In this document: piece after piece, positions 40,601 through 52,771 of the stretch | How the letters are laid out: every line of letters begins with the position of its first letter | Numbering within the stretch: the stretch's first letter is position 1 | Source of the DNA: Castanea sativa | Lineage: Eukaryota; Streptophyta; Magnoliopsida; Fagales; Fagaceae | Direction: 5' to 3' | Assembly: GCF_040712315.1 (NCBI RefSeq) | Contig: NC_134017.1 | Span: forward strand, 14,352,001 to 14,416,000 | DNA length: 64,000 bases | Made by a program: the position numbers and the translations under genes | The notes under the pieces: model-generated | Told to the model about the DNA's origin: nothing | The model's input: the letters and a program-made list of their open reading frames with translations, nothing else | The model's database searches: none

Positions 40601-42317
40601 AACACTGTCTTTCAGCCAGGGGTTACCATTTAGATTAATGTTGAACTCTCTGCTTTCATTCTCTTGGAGTTTATCAAGTTCGGCAAAATGCAGGTATATG
40701 TAACACTGTAAAGCGGGATCAACAATATCCACTTCAAAATCAAGGGAAACATTATTCATGGGTTTAACTGCCGTGGCCATGACAATTGATGGCAGTTTAT
40801 ATTGAAATTGAGTCGCGCTATCAATAGCAAAGGAGGTGCTGAACGGTATCGACTGAGGAGTATTATAAGGAGACCACATTCGATCATAAACATCATCTTT
40901 GTACCTGAGGCATTTATAATTATATCATGCAGTAGTAAAGGATGTTAATGCAAAAGAACATATTATCCATAGATCCTTGCAAACAGAAACTTGGAATCCG
41001 CCCCAAATTGAATGGACAGAACATAATGTGAATAAGATTCTTAATTAATCAAAACTACCAATTTCTAGTAATGGTACCAAATTAACTCAATTAAGCATTT
41101 ATCCTGGCTTTATCACTGTGATACTCCTATTATATCCCACCTATCCACCTCTCTTGCCTTGGTACATTTCTTACGTAACACTGTTCTATGAAAAATAGTA
41201 CTTTTATTTAGAAAATTAGACTGTACTCGAATATTCTTATCAATGTCTGAACTATTGATAGGGGTAGCTTGAGACAAAAGAAAACTAATCTGAATCACCA
41301 TAAGAAATAACTCACCGGATTATTAGACCAGCTATTGAACCAACATCGAAACGACTGTACAGAGCCAAGGATTTGTTAGATGAGATTTCGTAAATTGAAT
41401 TATGGAAGTGCCTCAGCTCTAGTGCTGATATGAAAGGAGTTCCTGAGCCAGTATTTAAGAGGCAAACATTTATGTCATCCACCAAAGAAAAATGTATATT
41501 CTCCTTGATGACAATATGAGATTCATTCTCAAACTTTACTTTGTCCCAAAGATTAACTCCAATATATAGATCAAATTCTGGCAACTTGTCCTGCTCATCA
41601 TAATTCCCATACATGAAGGTGGCTCTGATGAAGTACTTGGCATCTTTGCCTTCGTGAGGTCTAATGGTGTAGCAATTCCTGTTTCCCTGAGGAAAGCTTC
41701 TAACATTCCATAGATATTTTTGAAGGGTTTCAAGATTGAATTTGGAAGAAATGTTCTTATTCTCTCCAGAGTCAATATATTTGTCTGAAATGTATTCTAT
41801 CTCAGTTTTGTCATCAGTGTATCCAGAATCATCCGGAATGCCACAATCAATGCTTATGTCACCTATAAGCCAGCAAAAATTTTAGAATAACTTCCTCTGT
41901 GTGTGCGCATGCGTGTGTATGTATATAAAGCAGATCAAATATATCAACTATGGCAAAGTTTGGAACTCAAAGTAGGTACAAGTATATAATCTGCTAGCTA
42001 TAAAATTTTAAGTGCTATGATCAATGTTTTTTTGGTTTCAACAGAAATGCAAGCTGTGATATCCAGTTAGAAGAAATACACTAACATAGGCAGACCCCAT
42101 GTCTCAAAATCAAATATATGGCTACTTCAATCAGTGGAAGAAGTGACTTACCTCCTATGTCGTCTAGTTTCCTTCTACCGTGTTTGTAATTACCAAATTC
42201 CCTCTCTGAAACCAAATTAGCTGAACTTGCAGTAAATGCCCACAAGGCAAACACCGATGCAAAAGTTAACCACATCATTGAATCCAGAGACCATTTGTTT
42301 CCATATACCCCACCCAT
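37633..42317 (-). CDS. Malectin-like LRR receptor kinase (LRR-I type), intact, 13 exons
   Basis: A plasma-membrane receptor kinase. Exons (minus): 42317-42152, 41862-41316, 40904-40429, 40287-40152, 40060-39989, 39770-39699, 39618-39538, 39400-39255, 39063-38837, 38740-38614, 38522-38460, 38372-38183, 38056-37633. All introns are GT-AG and phases agree; the sum is 2727 nt, 908 aa. Order: signal peptide ([19 protein letters not shown]), malectin-like domain ([13 protein letters not shown] to MEVYIVKDF), WQGDPCLP and about three LRRs (two on 72-bp exons), transmembrane segment ([19 protein letters not shown]), kinase with G-loop [16 protein letters not shown] lysine, [14 protein letters not shown] and [11 protein letters not shown]. 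All catalytic residues are present and it is an RD kinase. Close relatives in this subfamily act in defence or development; the ligand is unknown. Exon 1 carries about 25 unusual residues before the malectin domain. Confidence 0.93.
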
Positions 42318-43114
42318 CTACCGTGGAGAAATAGAATGAGATATTGTGTTAGTGAAGATATATGGAAAAGATGTATCCAGTAAATCAATGAGTCTTTTGC
42401 ACTGGTTGTTGACCAGCTAAAGAAGAACTTGGAAGAGGTTATAAATCAATTGCTTCTGCTTCAAGCTTTGAAATTTACACTTTATCCATCGTACCAGCCG
42501 TACGATGCTTTGCGTTGAATCTTCCAAATTTATTGCATCTGTATTATGGATAAGTAGTTGAACTCATTCAAGCCAATATTGTTGTTCAATGAAATTTGTC
42601 ATTCACACGTGAAAATGAAGATGGTCATCTTAAAACAGCGTGATATCATGGTTTTACAAGAATTCAGTGCTGACTCCTTAATTGTCTTTGTTTTGTTTTT
42701 TTGAAATGGGATCACTTACTTTTCTTAATGTTTACTTTGACGATTGCCTTATGCTTGATTTAAAACGTTGTCATTGTACTAATGTGTTGTAAGGTGGATC
42801 ACTCGTTCATGATTTATTTGCCGGTCAAGTTTGTTTGGAGTCTTTGGACGTTTGTCACATGGAATGATGGACCCGGTACCCCACCCTAGTCCCTAAATAT
42901 CTTTCTTTTTTGTTTTTTTCTTTTTTTTTTGGGCAATGTTTTTAATGGGAGCGGAAGATTTCATATGTAAACATTCCCTCTAGAAACATAAAATAAGTCG
43001 GTTGACATACAAAACTCTTTAACTTTTGCTTAAATGGATTTTTTTTTTTTTTTTTTTTTTGTAGTTGAGTATTATACAAGCTATATTTAAATATAAGAAA
43101 AATGCAACAACAAA
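42318..43114. other. Upstream region of the receptor kinase
   Basis: This is the presumed promoter and 5' UTR. The sequence is AT-rich with long T tracts at 42900-42930 and 43040-43062. No single clear TATA box could be assigned. Confidence 0.4.
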
Positions 43115-44195
43115 TTTATGTTAATTTGTATATTTATGTTATACAATTAACATAAATACATTTTATATTTATTTTAAATTTGTATCACAATTAAAATTTT
43201 ATTTAATCTTTTAATTAATTTCTTTTTTTACTTATATTAACTAACATGTTGAGGAACAATTTTTTTTTTTATAATAACTTTGTCTTTTAATTTTACTCCT
43301 TACCCCAAACTAAATTCTTGGCTAGTATTCACATGTATATATTCAATAATTTAGGAGTAATACTCCTTCCACTCACATCATTCTCATAGTCAGTCTCATT
43401 AATGAAATTTATAGAAAAAATATAAATTCTAATGTGATATGTTAAAAAAAAGTGTTGTTGTTATGACATTGAATCATAAATGTTGCATTATATTGGGCAT
43501 ATGAGATGGAGTATGTTCTTGTGATTTGAAAATCAATCTTGTTGACCAAGTCTTTCTTTTTTTCTTTTTCTTTTTTCCTCTTAACATGGCATTGTTTCTT
43601 TTCCTCTTTTAGTATTTGGATGATGTGTTGCATGACTAGGTACTCACTTAGCACTTAACAAAGATGATCAAGAAAATCAATTTGAAAACGTACTTAAATA
43701 TCGAGGATCGAAATGAAACTTTTTAAATATACTTTATAGTTTGTTTGGATTGAGAAGGAAGAGGAAGAGTAAAGTATAATAGAGTAAAATTGACATAAAA
43801 TTAACTTATTTTCAGCCAACTTTACTTTACGCCCCTCCACTTTTCCTTTCTTCCTTCAGCCCTTAGTTTGGTAAGAAAGAAATGCTAGTATGCATTTGTT
43901 GACAAAAATTTTTTCTTTGAATTTTTAAATTTATTTATTTCCGTTTGACTTTTCAAAAAAAACTATAAAAACTACTCTCATTGCATCCACCTACAGTACA
44001 GCTTATTGACAGTTGGGCCTTATTAGTTATTATGGCCTTATCTCTATACTGACCTGGACCAGCGAGTAATGGTGAAATAGACCCACAACCGCCTAGCTTC
44101 TAAGTAGGCCCAATTGACGTGCAATAATGAGCCTATGCAATTTAATTTGGCACACTGATGGTGCAGGTGTAGGTGGCAGTCTGCCAAATGGCCAA
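43115..44195 (+). repeat. Direct repeat copy A (kinase upstream flank)
   Basis: This 1.1-kb segment is repeated in the same orientation at about 50925-52035. Long blocks are nearly identical, for example TTCTTGGCTAGTATTCACAT (from about 43315) and GACCCACAACCGCCTAGCTT (from about 44080). A small MITE-like unit (about 43738-43865, TTTGTTTGGATTGAGAAGG inward) is shared by both copies. It has no TG...CA ends, so it is not an obvious LTR. It lies 0.8 kb upstream of the kinase start. Confidence 0.85.
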
Positions 44196-45229
44196 TGCTA
44201 TAATATCCAAATGTGGGATTCATACGACCAATTTCAAGTTGCAACAATGAGACTAAACTAAAAATAATTAAAAAGTTGCAACTATGAGATTGAGGAGACT
44301 GGTATCTTATGCTTACCGTCCTATAAAGTGTGCCGCTTTTTAGGACAAATGCATAAGATAATTTTTGGAGATGGAGACCTAGACAGTAGCATGCAAATCA
44401 AGTCTACATGCATCAACCAACAAAGCTAGCAACAGCCAACAGGTAAAATTTTCATGTTCAATGTTAAATTTTTATTTTATTTTTTTGGTTCAACATGTAA
44501 ACCTGTCCAGTGTCCACCCTTTTTAATTTTTTTTGATTTAATTGAAATTTATGAAACTTTAAGGAACAAAATAGAAATTTTCCCCCAAAAAAAAAAAATT
44601 TGGACATTTTTTACTAGGTCAAACCATATTTCCAATAATTTTGAAGAACATGAGCCAAGAAATGCACTGCATAATCCAAATCATTACTGTATGTAATCTA
44701 GTTTTTGTTCCCATTGCTGGGTAGTTATCAAACAAGTTGTGGCCTGGAGTTCCATTTTTGGTCGTATAAGTGTTGGTTTTTAGAACAAGTGATTGCCTTC
44801 TTCGACCCTTACTGCCTAACCTTCGATTTGTCAAGTTCATGTATAGCATTTCAAAAAGTTAAGCGTGAGTGGTGTTATAATGTACTTCTTCTATAGTTTT
44901 CGAAGGACAATGCATATATTTGTAATTTTGTATTGTGAATGAGTTTGACTCACATTATTATCATTATCATTATTTATGTAGAAACAAAAGCATTTGCTAA
45001 GAAGTCGTGAGTACAATCAACTATGCAATGTGCGTGGAAAATGTGCTAGAATTACAAGTGCAGTGTTAGAATTATAGTTAAATAAATAAATTTTTATAAT
45101 TTTTTAATAGCTTAAGTTTTGAGGACATTTAGTAATTTAACATGATATCATTTAACCATAATTTTTGTAATCTATATTTTTATATTGGCAATCATGAACA
45201 AATGTAATAACTTAGTTTGTCTTGTTGAT
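44196..45229. other. Spacer
   Basis: AT-rich; nothing recognisable was seen. Short frames here have no family resemblance. Confidence 0.4.
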
Positions 45230-46000
45230 TAGTGTTGGATTAATCCTTGGAATAAGACAAATCAAGTTCAGAATAGATAAAGACTCAAGATTGCAAAAAA
45301 GAGATAGTTGGAATATTGCAATTCGATTATAGCTCAATAGGTTGAAATCCACTTACTTCGACCAGTCAAATTGCATGTCTCGATTGATCGAAACTCGGGC
45401 AGAATTAATTATTAGCTTCTTTAATCAGCCGTTTGATTTAGGCTTTTAATAGATCTTAAGTACATATAAATACAAACCCTAGAGCACGTTTTTGAAGATA
45501 CAATAGGTTAATGTTCAGTACAGTGTACATAGATCTAGAGTTTTTCCAAACCATTTTGAAGCTATAACTAGATCACTACATGCAAACATCAGATCCGGTT
45601 ATAAAGCAAAGTTGTTGCAGTCAGTTAACTATAGTTGTTGATCAAATCTTTGAGCAGAGATCTCAAAGTCACAAATAAGAGAATTCATGTGCAACAGTCA
45701 TGAATAGAAGAGCCCGTGAATTCAGAGCTATATGTGATCAAGCAAGTAAGTACTACATGAGGTAGTAGTAGATTTAGGATTGAGTCTATTATACAAATTT
45801 CAATTATATTAATAGATATATTGCCTTGAGGATTATTTAAGTTAAACCCTCCCTAGTTTTTTTTTACTACAAAATGGATAGTTTTATTGATTTTCCAGCT
45901 AGGTCATCATTTCTGTTATCTATATAATCTATGCTTGTTTGATATGTTAATCATTTTAATCAAGAGCATAATTAATTAAGTAAATATTTATTTAAAATTT
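45230..46000 (+). repeat. LTR-like fragment, SIRE/copia type, plus orientation
   Basis: Shares the CTTGAGGAT...AAACCCTCCCTAG...AGCTAGGTCATCAT block with the minus-strand fragment at 5800-6615, and also the CGATTGATCGAAA text in its 5' part (near 45381). It is more diverged than the first copy and has no neighbouring gag. It looks like an old solo or truncated LTR. Borders are approximate. Confidence 0.4.
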
Positions 46001-46334
46001 GATTAATTTTGTGACGGCCTAAAACCCTAAAAATTTTAATATGCACCAAGTCACTAACTCCCTATATCCCAATGGAAGCCAATTTTGCAAAGAAAACACT
46101 TGTTTAAGTATCACCTCATTAAGCTATATGTTTTGAATTAAAAATAGCAATTTTAATTCCACGTGAATCATAATGTCATACTTTTTTAGGAGAAATCTTC
46201 TAAAAAGAAATAGGAACGAATTTTTTTTCCTTTTGTTTTTGTTTTTTGTTTTTTTATTTTTTAAAAAAGATGTAAGGTTGAATTTATTCAATCATGTGTT
46301 AGCTTTATTCTGTTCCAAATTTGCTTGTATTTTA

Positions 46335-49300
46335 GCAATTTGATACCCTGTATTTAGATGAGAATTATGTAAGGGTTGTGTGTAAGAAGAGTGTGAAGAA
46401 TTCAAGTGTGTGAGCATTCAAAGGATTCTTGCGACTAGATCTCGCGAGTGACTCACGACCAGCGACTCACCAAAATGCCACACTTGTGAAGCATGCAGGA
46501 AGCTGAAGGGTCATGACAATTGGAGCACTACAGGACAAAAAGTACAGTCTGACCTGATAGTTAACTCGCGACTCGTTCTAGTCGCGAGAGTGAGTCGCTA
46601 GAATGCCGTATATTGTAGAAAAATGACTTTTCACATTCCTCACGTACCCTACTATAAATACCCTCATTATCCACAGAAATGGTGAGGAGCATATTGAGAG
46701 AAGAAACCTAAGAGAGGTTTCTACAACACACCCACCTTATTAGAGAAAGAGCTACACATTTTTAGAGAAAAATCTTTGTAGTCTCTTCTCCTTCCCTCTC
46801 CCATTGTTTTACCTATTAAGAGGAGATTTGTACCCAACACAACCCACACCCATTTAGAGTGTTAAGAGTGTTTTTGGAGCTTGGGAATCATTGGAAGATG
46901 CCAAGGATGGTGGATGCAATATGGAGCTTATTGCGGGATTCAGAAAGCTAGAGAAGACATGGTTAGACTTAACCTTGTTGGAGCAAGAAGCTTGGAGGGC
47001 TTAGGTGCATTGGGTAGATTAGACTTGGAAGGTCTTTTGCTATCCATGTATCCCAACTTTATTCTCTAGTGGATCATTTTACCACTTGGAGGGTGGTGGA
47101 GAGGTTTTCAGCTTGTTCTTCGGTTTCCTCTTCGATAACATGTGCCGGTATTATCCTTGTGTTTGCATATATCTTCTCTTACTCTTTAACCATTAATTGC
47201 TACCATGTTTGTGATTTATTATGTGTTAAAGTAGTTTGCCAAACTGGGTATTGGTTATATTTCATTTTCTACACATATATTGTTTGAATATAAGCTTGTG
47301 TTGGTTATTTTGTAATTGAGAATCTAAACATTCATTAGTGTTTTACACACTAATTGATCTTTCAATTGGTATCAGAACGGGTACATTTGTTGTGGTTTAA
47401 ATACCTAAGTGTGATCCTTGACCCCTTGTGTTTATTGCCATGGATAGTGCTTTGTATGTTTTTATGGATGTTTGTGAGTGTAACATGCCATGTGTTTGTG
47501 AAAATGCCTCTATGAGTGTTAATCCTCATAATTGTGATGACAAGTTACTAGAATCTATGGGTGTTGTTGAAATTCCAAATGACAAACTCTTGAAGAAAGA
47601 GGCTAACAAGTTTCATAAGAATTTGAGCAAGTTTATTCGTGAAAATGACGAGTTGGTTGCTAAGCTCAATGAATCCAACAAATTGGTTGAGAAATATAAG
47701 AAACTTGCTGAAAATTCTCTTGAAAAGATGAAAGAGTTTGAATGTTTGAATATGGACTTTGATGCTAAACTTGTTTTGTCTAACAAACTTATTGATGAAC
47801 TAAAATGTGAAAATGAATCTCTTAAGATGCATGTCAAGTGTTTAATTGCTGAACCTATTGCTAAAAAGGATGAAAATATTTTTTGCAATCATGTTTTGGT
47901 ACCCACTTTTGTGCCTATTGTGTGTTCTACATCAAAGGACAAATCGGTGTACGTTCTTGCACACAAAAGAAATCAAAAAGTGGAGAGAAAGACTCTTAAG
48001 TCAAAGCCTCAATTTAGGTCTCAACTTAGGGTTTTTTATGGATCTAAGTTTGTTACAACTTGCCACCATTATGGTGTGCTTAGTCATATAAGACCTCAAT
48101 GTCCAAAATTGAAGAGAGAACAAAACCATGTTGCTAGATCCCTTCCCAAAAGGCCTAGTGGACCTAAACACATTGTTTGTTACCATTGTGGTGCTTTTGG
48201 TCATCTTAGACTTCATTTCTCTAAGTTTCATGCTCTTAAAAGAGTTAAAAGAAAAGAGAAACTTGAGCTTCTTGGAAGTTGTGCTAAAAAGGGTAAACCA
48301 GATTTGAGTGAAAATAGCATGTTATTAAAGGAAGTGTTTAATGCTCTTAACTCCTTGTCTATGTGCATCTCCGGTTCTCATTCTTTCAACCCTCGTCTCA
48401 CTTCTCATGAGGCATTCATTCCAAACAATCGTTCCGTTTGGATGAGGAAGGGTTCTTGTGTTTGAGCTTTTATTCTTTTGGTCCTTGATCTAATTCTTTC
48501 GATCTTTGTAGAACCCTTCATGCATTGAATGTTATATCTTCATGCATTTTGTGCATCTTGCATTTCTTTATATGCATTGTTTTGTTTTGATCTTACTTTT
48601 ATGTTTTAGTTTTGTGTGAGTAAAAATCAAAAATCACATAAAAAGTAAAAAATTCAAAAAGTTTAATCGTATATGTTTGAGTACATATCACATATGTGTT
48701 TGGCCTAGTACCTTCGTACAAATGGCTTAGTGCATTTATGAGCTTAGCTTGTTATCTATGCACATCTATCTTTATGGGAAAAATCTTAACATCTATGTGT
48801 AATTGTTGTAAATCGATCTTCAAACTTGTTATGAATGATTAGTTAATAGTTATGTTGATTTTGATACATGCATAGACTTGTGCATATATCTCTTCCCACT
48901 CATTTTTTTATACTTTATAACTCAGCCAATGTCAAATCTCGAAAAGAAATAATGAGCTACAAAAACCGTCGCACATACTAGTATTTGACTAGAAAAAAGG
49001 GAAATCGCTTGTATTGAAAATGTATGGTGCCCAAAAGCCAAAGGCTTGTTCATCAAATTGAAATATAAAAAATTTCAGGTATTGATCTTAAAAAGAGATG
49101 TAAAGATAAAAAATGATCAAATGTTATGAATTGTAAAGAAGCCAAATGAAAAGTGTCAAAGATATGTAATCATTTTCTTGTGAGAGGTCATATATGTTCA
49201 TTTCTATAATTGAGATAAACCACTTGACTTAGTACTAGTTGTGTATGACTTGATTGAATTGATCATTGAAGCTTCACTGTAGACTAAAGACTATTCCACA

Positions 49301-50920
49301 TTTGATACACACACATAACACACATGCCTAATGTTCAATGAATGCCTTATTCATTTGTTCGATTGTACTTGTTTAAATGTGATGTGTGTGTATTCAACTA
49401 TATATGGATCAAATCAAAAAGATTTTTGATCATTTTATATGTATTTGGAAGTGATTTTTATCACTCTTTGTGTTCATGTTTAGTGCTTACTTTGTTTTTC
49501 ATTGTTTAAACATGTTTTGTGTTGAAAAACAGGTGTCAGAGTTTTTTGCGACTACTTGCAAGTCGCGAAACTGGAAAAATGCATTTTCTTCGCATTTTTT
49601 GGTTCTCTAGTAGAAAGGTTCGTGACTCACTTACACGTGAGCACTCAAGTCACGAAAAAGACTTAGAAAATTTCATGAAAATTGTTTTCACGACTTATCT
49701 CGTGACTCACCCAGTTGCGTAACGCCCAGAAACAGCTTTTTAAAGTGTTTTTCGTGAGAAACTGTTTTAAACCTCTCATGTCCTCTCTAAAACCCCCCTT
49801 TCAATATTTTTACATTAAAACCCAACCAATTTGAATGGTTTTTCATTCTATTAACATCTCTAAGGTAATTTTAAACTCTTTTCATTGATTTGGATCCGTA
49901 GGTTATGTTTTGGAGAGTTTTGTACTCTTGGTTGGATTTTTCATTATAGGGATTGGGAAAACTTAATTTTTGTCAAATATTTTGTATGGGATTTGTTTCT
50001 TTCGATGATTTGCTTTGATGTTGGCTCCTTGTGGCAAAAAGAACATATATCAAGGGTGGATTTCATGATGTTCATGCATTGTTTCACATTGTTGTTCATA
50101 GTGTGCACGCTAGGTGTTTGATACAATGTTTTTTAGGCATTTTCTCACTTGTTTGGACTCCTATGAGTACCAAACTTGGGTGTTTCTCATGTTTCCTCAT
50201 TAGGAACATGATTGGTTCATTGGTTGTGTATTTAACACACCTTGCCCCACATGTGCATTTTCCATGCTTTGGTCATGCATTGCACATAGCCACCTCTTAC
50301 ACACACCTTTGCTACCCTTGTCATGCATTGGTCTATACCTTGTTTCTTCATCCTAGCTTGTCTTATTTACCTTATGCTTTGTAGTTTGTTTTGTCTTTTG
50401 TTTGAGCTTCATTTTTCATTCATCTTACACCCCTCATGTATCATTCTCCTTGTTCATATCTTCATCTCTTGCCCTCATTTCTCCTTGACCCTTTGTCTAT
50501 TCATGTCAAAAAGGGGGAGAGTATACTTTTGTCATTTCTATATGACTTTTGTGCACATTCTTAGGGGGAGAAATTCTATTTCTCATGCACATTTAAAAGG
50601 GGAGAGATATTCCATAGGGGAGATGCATATACCAAGGGGGGAAAACATTGAGTTAATAAGAAAACTTTGTTTTGTTTGTTTTTTTTTTTTATGTTTGTTT
50701 TCTTTTTTGCTTTATGGTGCTTTGAGTTATGTTTAGTATCTATGCTTTGTTGTTCTCATTGCATCATGTCTATGTGTTGGACATGCATACATCCTTATGC
50801 TATTGTGCTTTACTGATTGCATGTTCGGATGATCATTTGCTTTACTATGTGATCATTGTAGTCATTTCTATATGACTGTTTTGGTGTATAATCAAGTTGC
50901 TCATATGTTTTACATCATGT
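46335..50920 (+). mobile_element. Gag-only SIRE-like retroelement, truncated
   Basis: An LTR-like region (about 46335-47366) has a TATA box (CTATAAATACC near 46652) and ends in TTTCA directly before ATTGGTATCAGAACGG (47367-47382), a tRNA-Met-type PBS. A gag gene follows. Between gag and 50500 there is no pol. From 50507 to 50645 come five purine tracts (AAAAAGGGGGAGAG, TTAGGGGGAGAAA and similar), as usually seen ahead of the 3' LTR of SIRE-type elements. No 3' LTR follows; the sequence passes into direct repeat copy B instead. It is non-autonomous. The left LTR border is uncertain. Confidence 0.65.
47440..48465 (+). CDS. SIRE-like copia gag C-terminal region
   Basis: The open frame starts at ATG 47440 (an in-frame GTG at 47428 is less likely) and gives about 341 residues. 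A coiled-coil-like charged region rich in Glu, Lys and Asn (residues about 40-140) is followed by two zinc-knuckle remnants: CHHYGVLSHIRPQC (nt 48061) and CYHCGAFGHLRLHF (nt 48178). The first has Tyr for the second Cys and the second has Phe for the last Cys, so each lacks one metal ligand. The end (SVWMRKGSC) resembles the gag-pol border of SIRE elements. The N-terminal capsid domain is missing. It is intact as a frame but probably not functional as nucleocapsid. Confidence 0.75.
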   Translation: MDSALYVFMDVCECNMPCVCENASMSVNPHNCDDKLLESMGVVEIPNDKLLKKEANKFHKNLSKFIRENDELVAKLNESNKLVEKYKKLAENSLEKMKEFECLNMDFDAKLVLSNKLIDELKCENESLKMHVKCLIAEPIAKKDENIFCNHVLVPTFVPIVCSTSKDKSVYVLAHKRNQKVERKTLKSKPQFRSQLRVFYGSKFVTTCHHYGVLSHIRPQCPKLKREQNHVARSLPKRPSGPKHIVCYHCGAFGHLRLHFSKFHALKRVKRKEKLELLGSCAKKGKPDLSENSMLLKEVFNALNSLSMCISGSHSFNPRLTSHEAFIPNNRSVWMRKGSCV

Positions 50921-50924
50921 TAAT

Positions 50925-52035
50925 TCGTATATTTATGTTTATGTTTACTAAAAAAAAGTATATTTTTGTTATATAATTAACATAAATACATTTTATATTT
51001 ATTTTAAATTTGTATCACAATTAAAATTTTATTTAATCTTTTAATTAATTTCTTTTTTACTTATATTAACTAACATTTTGAGGAACAATTTTTATTTATT
51101 TATAACTTTGTCTTTTAATTTTACTTCTGACCCCACACTAAATTCTTGGCTAGTATTCACATGTATATATTCAATAATTTAGGAGTAATACTCCTTCCAT
51201 TCACATCATTCTCATAGTCGGTCTCATTAATTAAATTTATAGAAAAACTATAAATTCTAATGTGATATGTCAATAAACAAACAAAAAAAAGTATTATTGT
51301 TATGACATTGAATAGTAAATGTTGCATTATATTGGGCGTATGATATCGAGTATGTTCTTGTGATTTGAAAATCACTCTTGTTGACCAAGTCTTTCTTTTT
51401 TTCTTTTTCTTTTTTTCCCTCTTAACATGGCATTGTTCCTTTTCGTCTTGGTATTTGGGTGATGTGCTGTATGACTAGGCACTCACTTGACACTGAACAA
51501 AGATGAACAAGAAAATCAATTTGAAAATGTACTTAAATATGGAGAATCAAAATGATACTTTTTAAATATACTTTATGGTCCGTTTGGATTGAGAGGGAAT
51601 GAAGAAGATTAAAGTAAAGTAGAGTAAAATTGACTCAAAATTAGTCTATTTTTAGCCAACTCTATTCTACTTCCTTCCACTACTCTCTCCCCCTCAATCC
51701 AAATGGAATCTTAATTTAGAAAGAAATGTTAGTGTGCATTTGTTGACAAATTTTTTCTCTTTTAATTTTTTAATTTATTTATTTACATATGACTTTTCAA
51801 AAAGGACTATAAAAACTACTCCCATTGCGTCCACCCACAGTACAGCTTATTGACTGTTACAGGCCTTATAAGTTATTATGGCCTTATCTCTATACTGACT
51901 TGGATCAGCGAGTAATGGTGAAATAGACCCACAACCGCCTAGCTTCCACGTAGGCCCAATTGACGTGCAATAATGAGCCTATGCAATTTAATTTGGCCCA
52001 CTGATGGTGCAAGTGTAGGAGGCAGTCTGTCAATG
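50925..52035 (+). repeat. Direct repeat copy B
   Basis: Second copy of 43115-44195, about 7.8 kb downstream and in the same orientation. Differences include a short insertion near 50941-50965 and scattered substitutions and small indels. Its MITE-like unit (about 51580-51708) is better preserved, with GGTCCGTTTGGATTGAGAGG at the left and CCCCTCAATCCAAATGGAAT at the right. In copy A a kinase gene lies to the left; here a retroelement does. Confidence 0.85.
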
Positions 52036-52771
52036 GCCAATTAAGGTTTTTAGACTCGGATCATTCAATGAACCGAAAAAGAGAGATTCAAAGTTTTTAA
52101 GGTCGAACCAAGATTGAACCGTGATGCTGTCATAATTAATTTAATAATTATATTAAATTAAAAATAATAGAAAATTTGACTAAAATAACAAAATATTTAG
52201 ATACCAAAAACATAATTTTATAAAAATAATTTTTTTTATTGGGCCTACGTCTAAGCCCATGCCTTAGGCACAAATTAAACCAAGCCCATGCCTTGATGCT
52301 CAAGCCCGGTCAACTGTCCAATGAAATTTAAAAGTGGAAAACAAAAAAGATAAAGGACTTAAAAAGAAGAAGTTAGAAGTCTACTCATTAAATAATAGCC
52401 TAAATACAAAACAAAGCCCAAGAATAAAGCGGTTGGTCATTAAATAATAGCCTACGTTTAATGTTTTTAAATAAAATATCAGAGTTCAAATATCTCCTCT
52501 ATTTATCCTATTATAAAAAATAAATGAAATGCACCTAATGGCCACTGGTCGGTAGCACAGGTTCTAAATTTCTAAATGAGAAGAGCCATATAAGGGCCCC
52601 GCAACAATTACAAATTCAATTCGTAGATGTCGCGCAGAGCCCCAGTCTGGGTCTGGGGCCTAAATTCAAGAATTGATAACTGCTTCATATGACTTGAGTC
52701 ACTTGACTTATCCTACTCTTGGATTTGGCAACTAAAGACAAAAACAAAATCAAGAAAAAACTAGTTTCAGA
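52036..52771. other. Spacer
   Basis: AT-rich with remnants of repeated text (GACTCGGATCATTCAATGAA near 52055). No gene is seen. Confidence 0.35.

Noticed and set aside
43115..52035. Copies A and B as LTRs of one large element
   Set aside because: They lack TG...CA ends, there is no PBS or polypurine tract next to them, and the retroelement between has its own LTR-like start and PBS.
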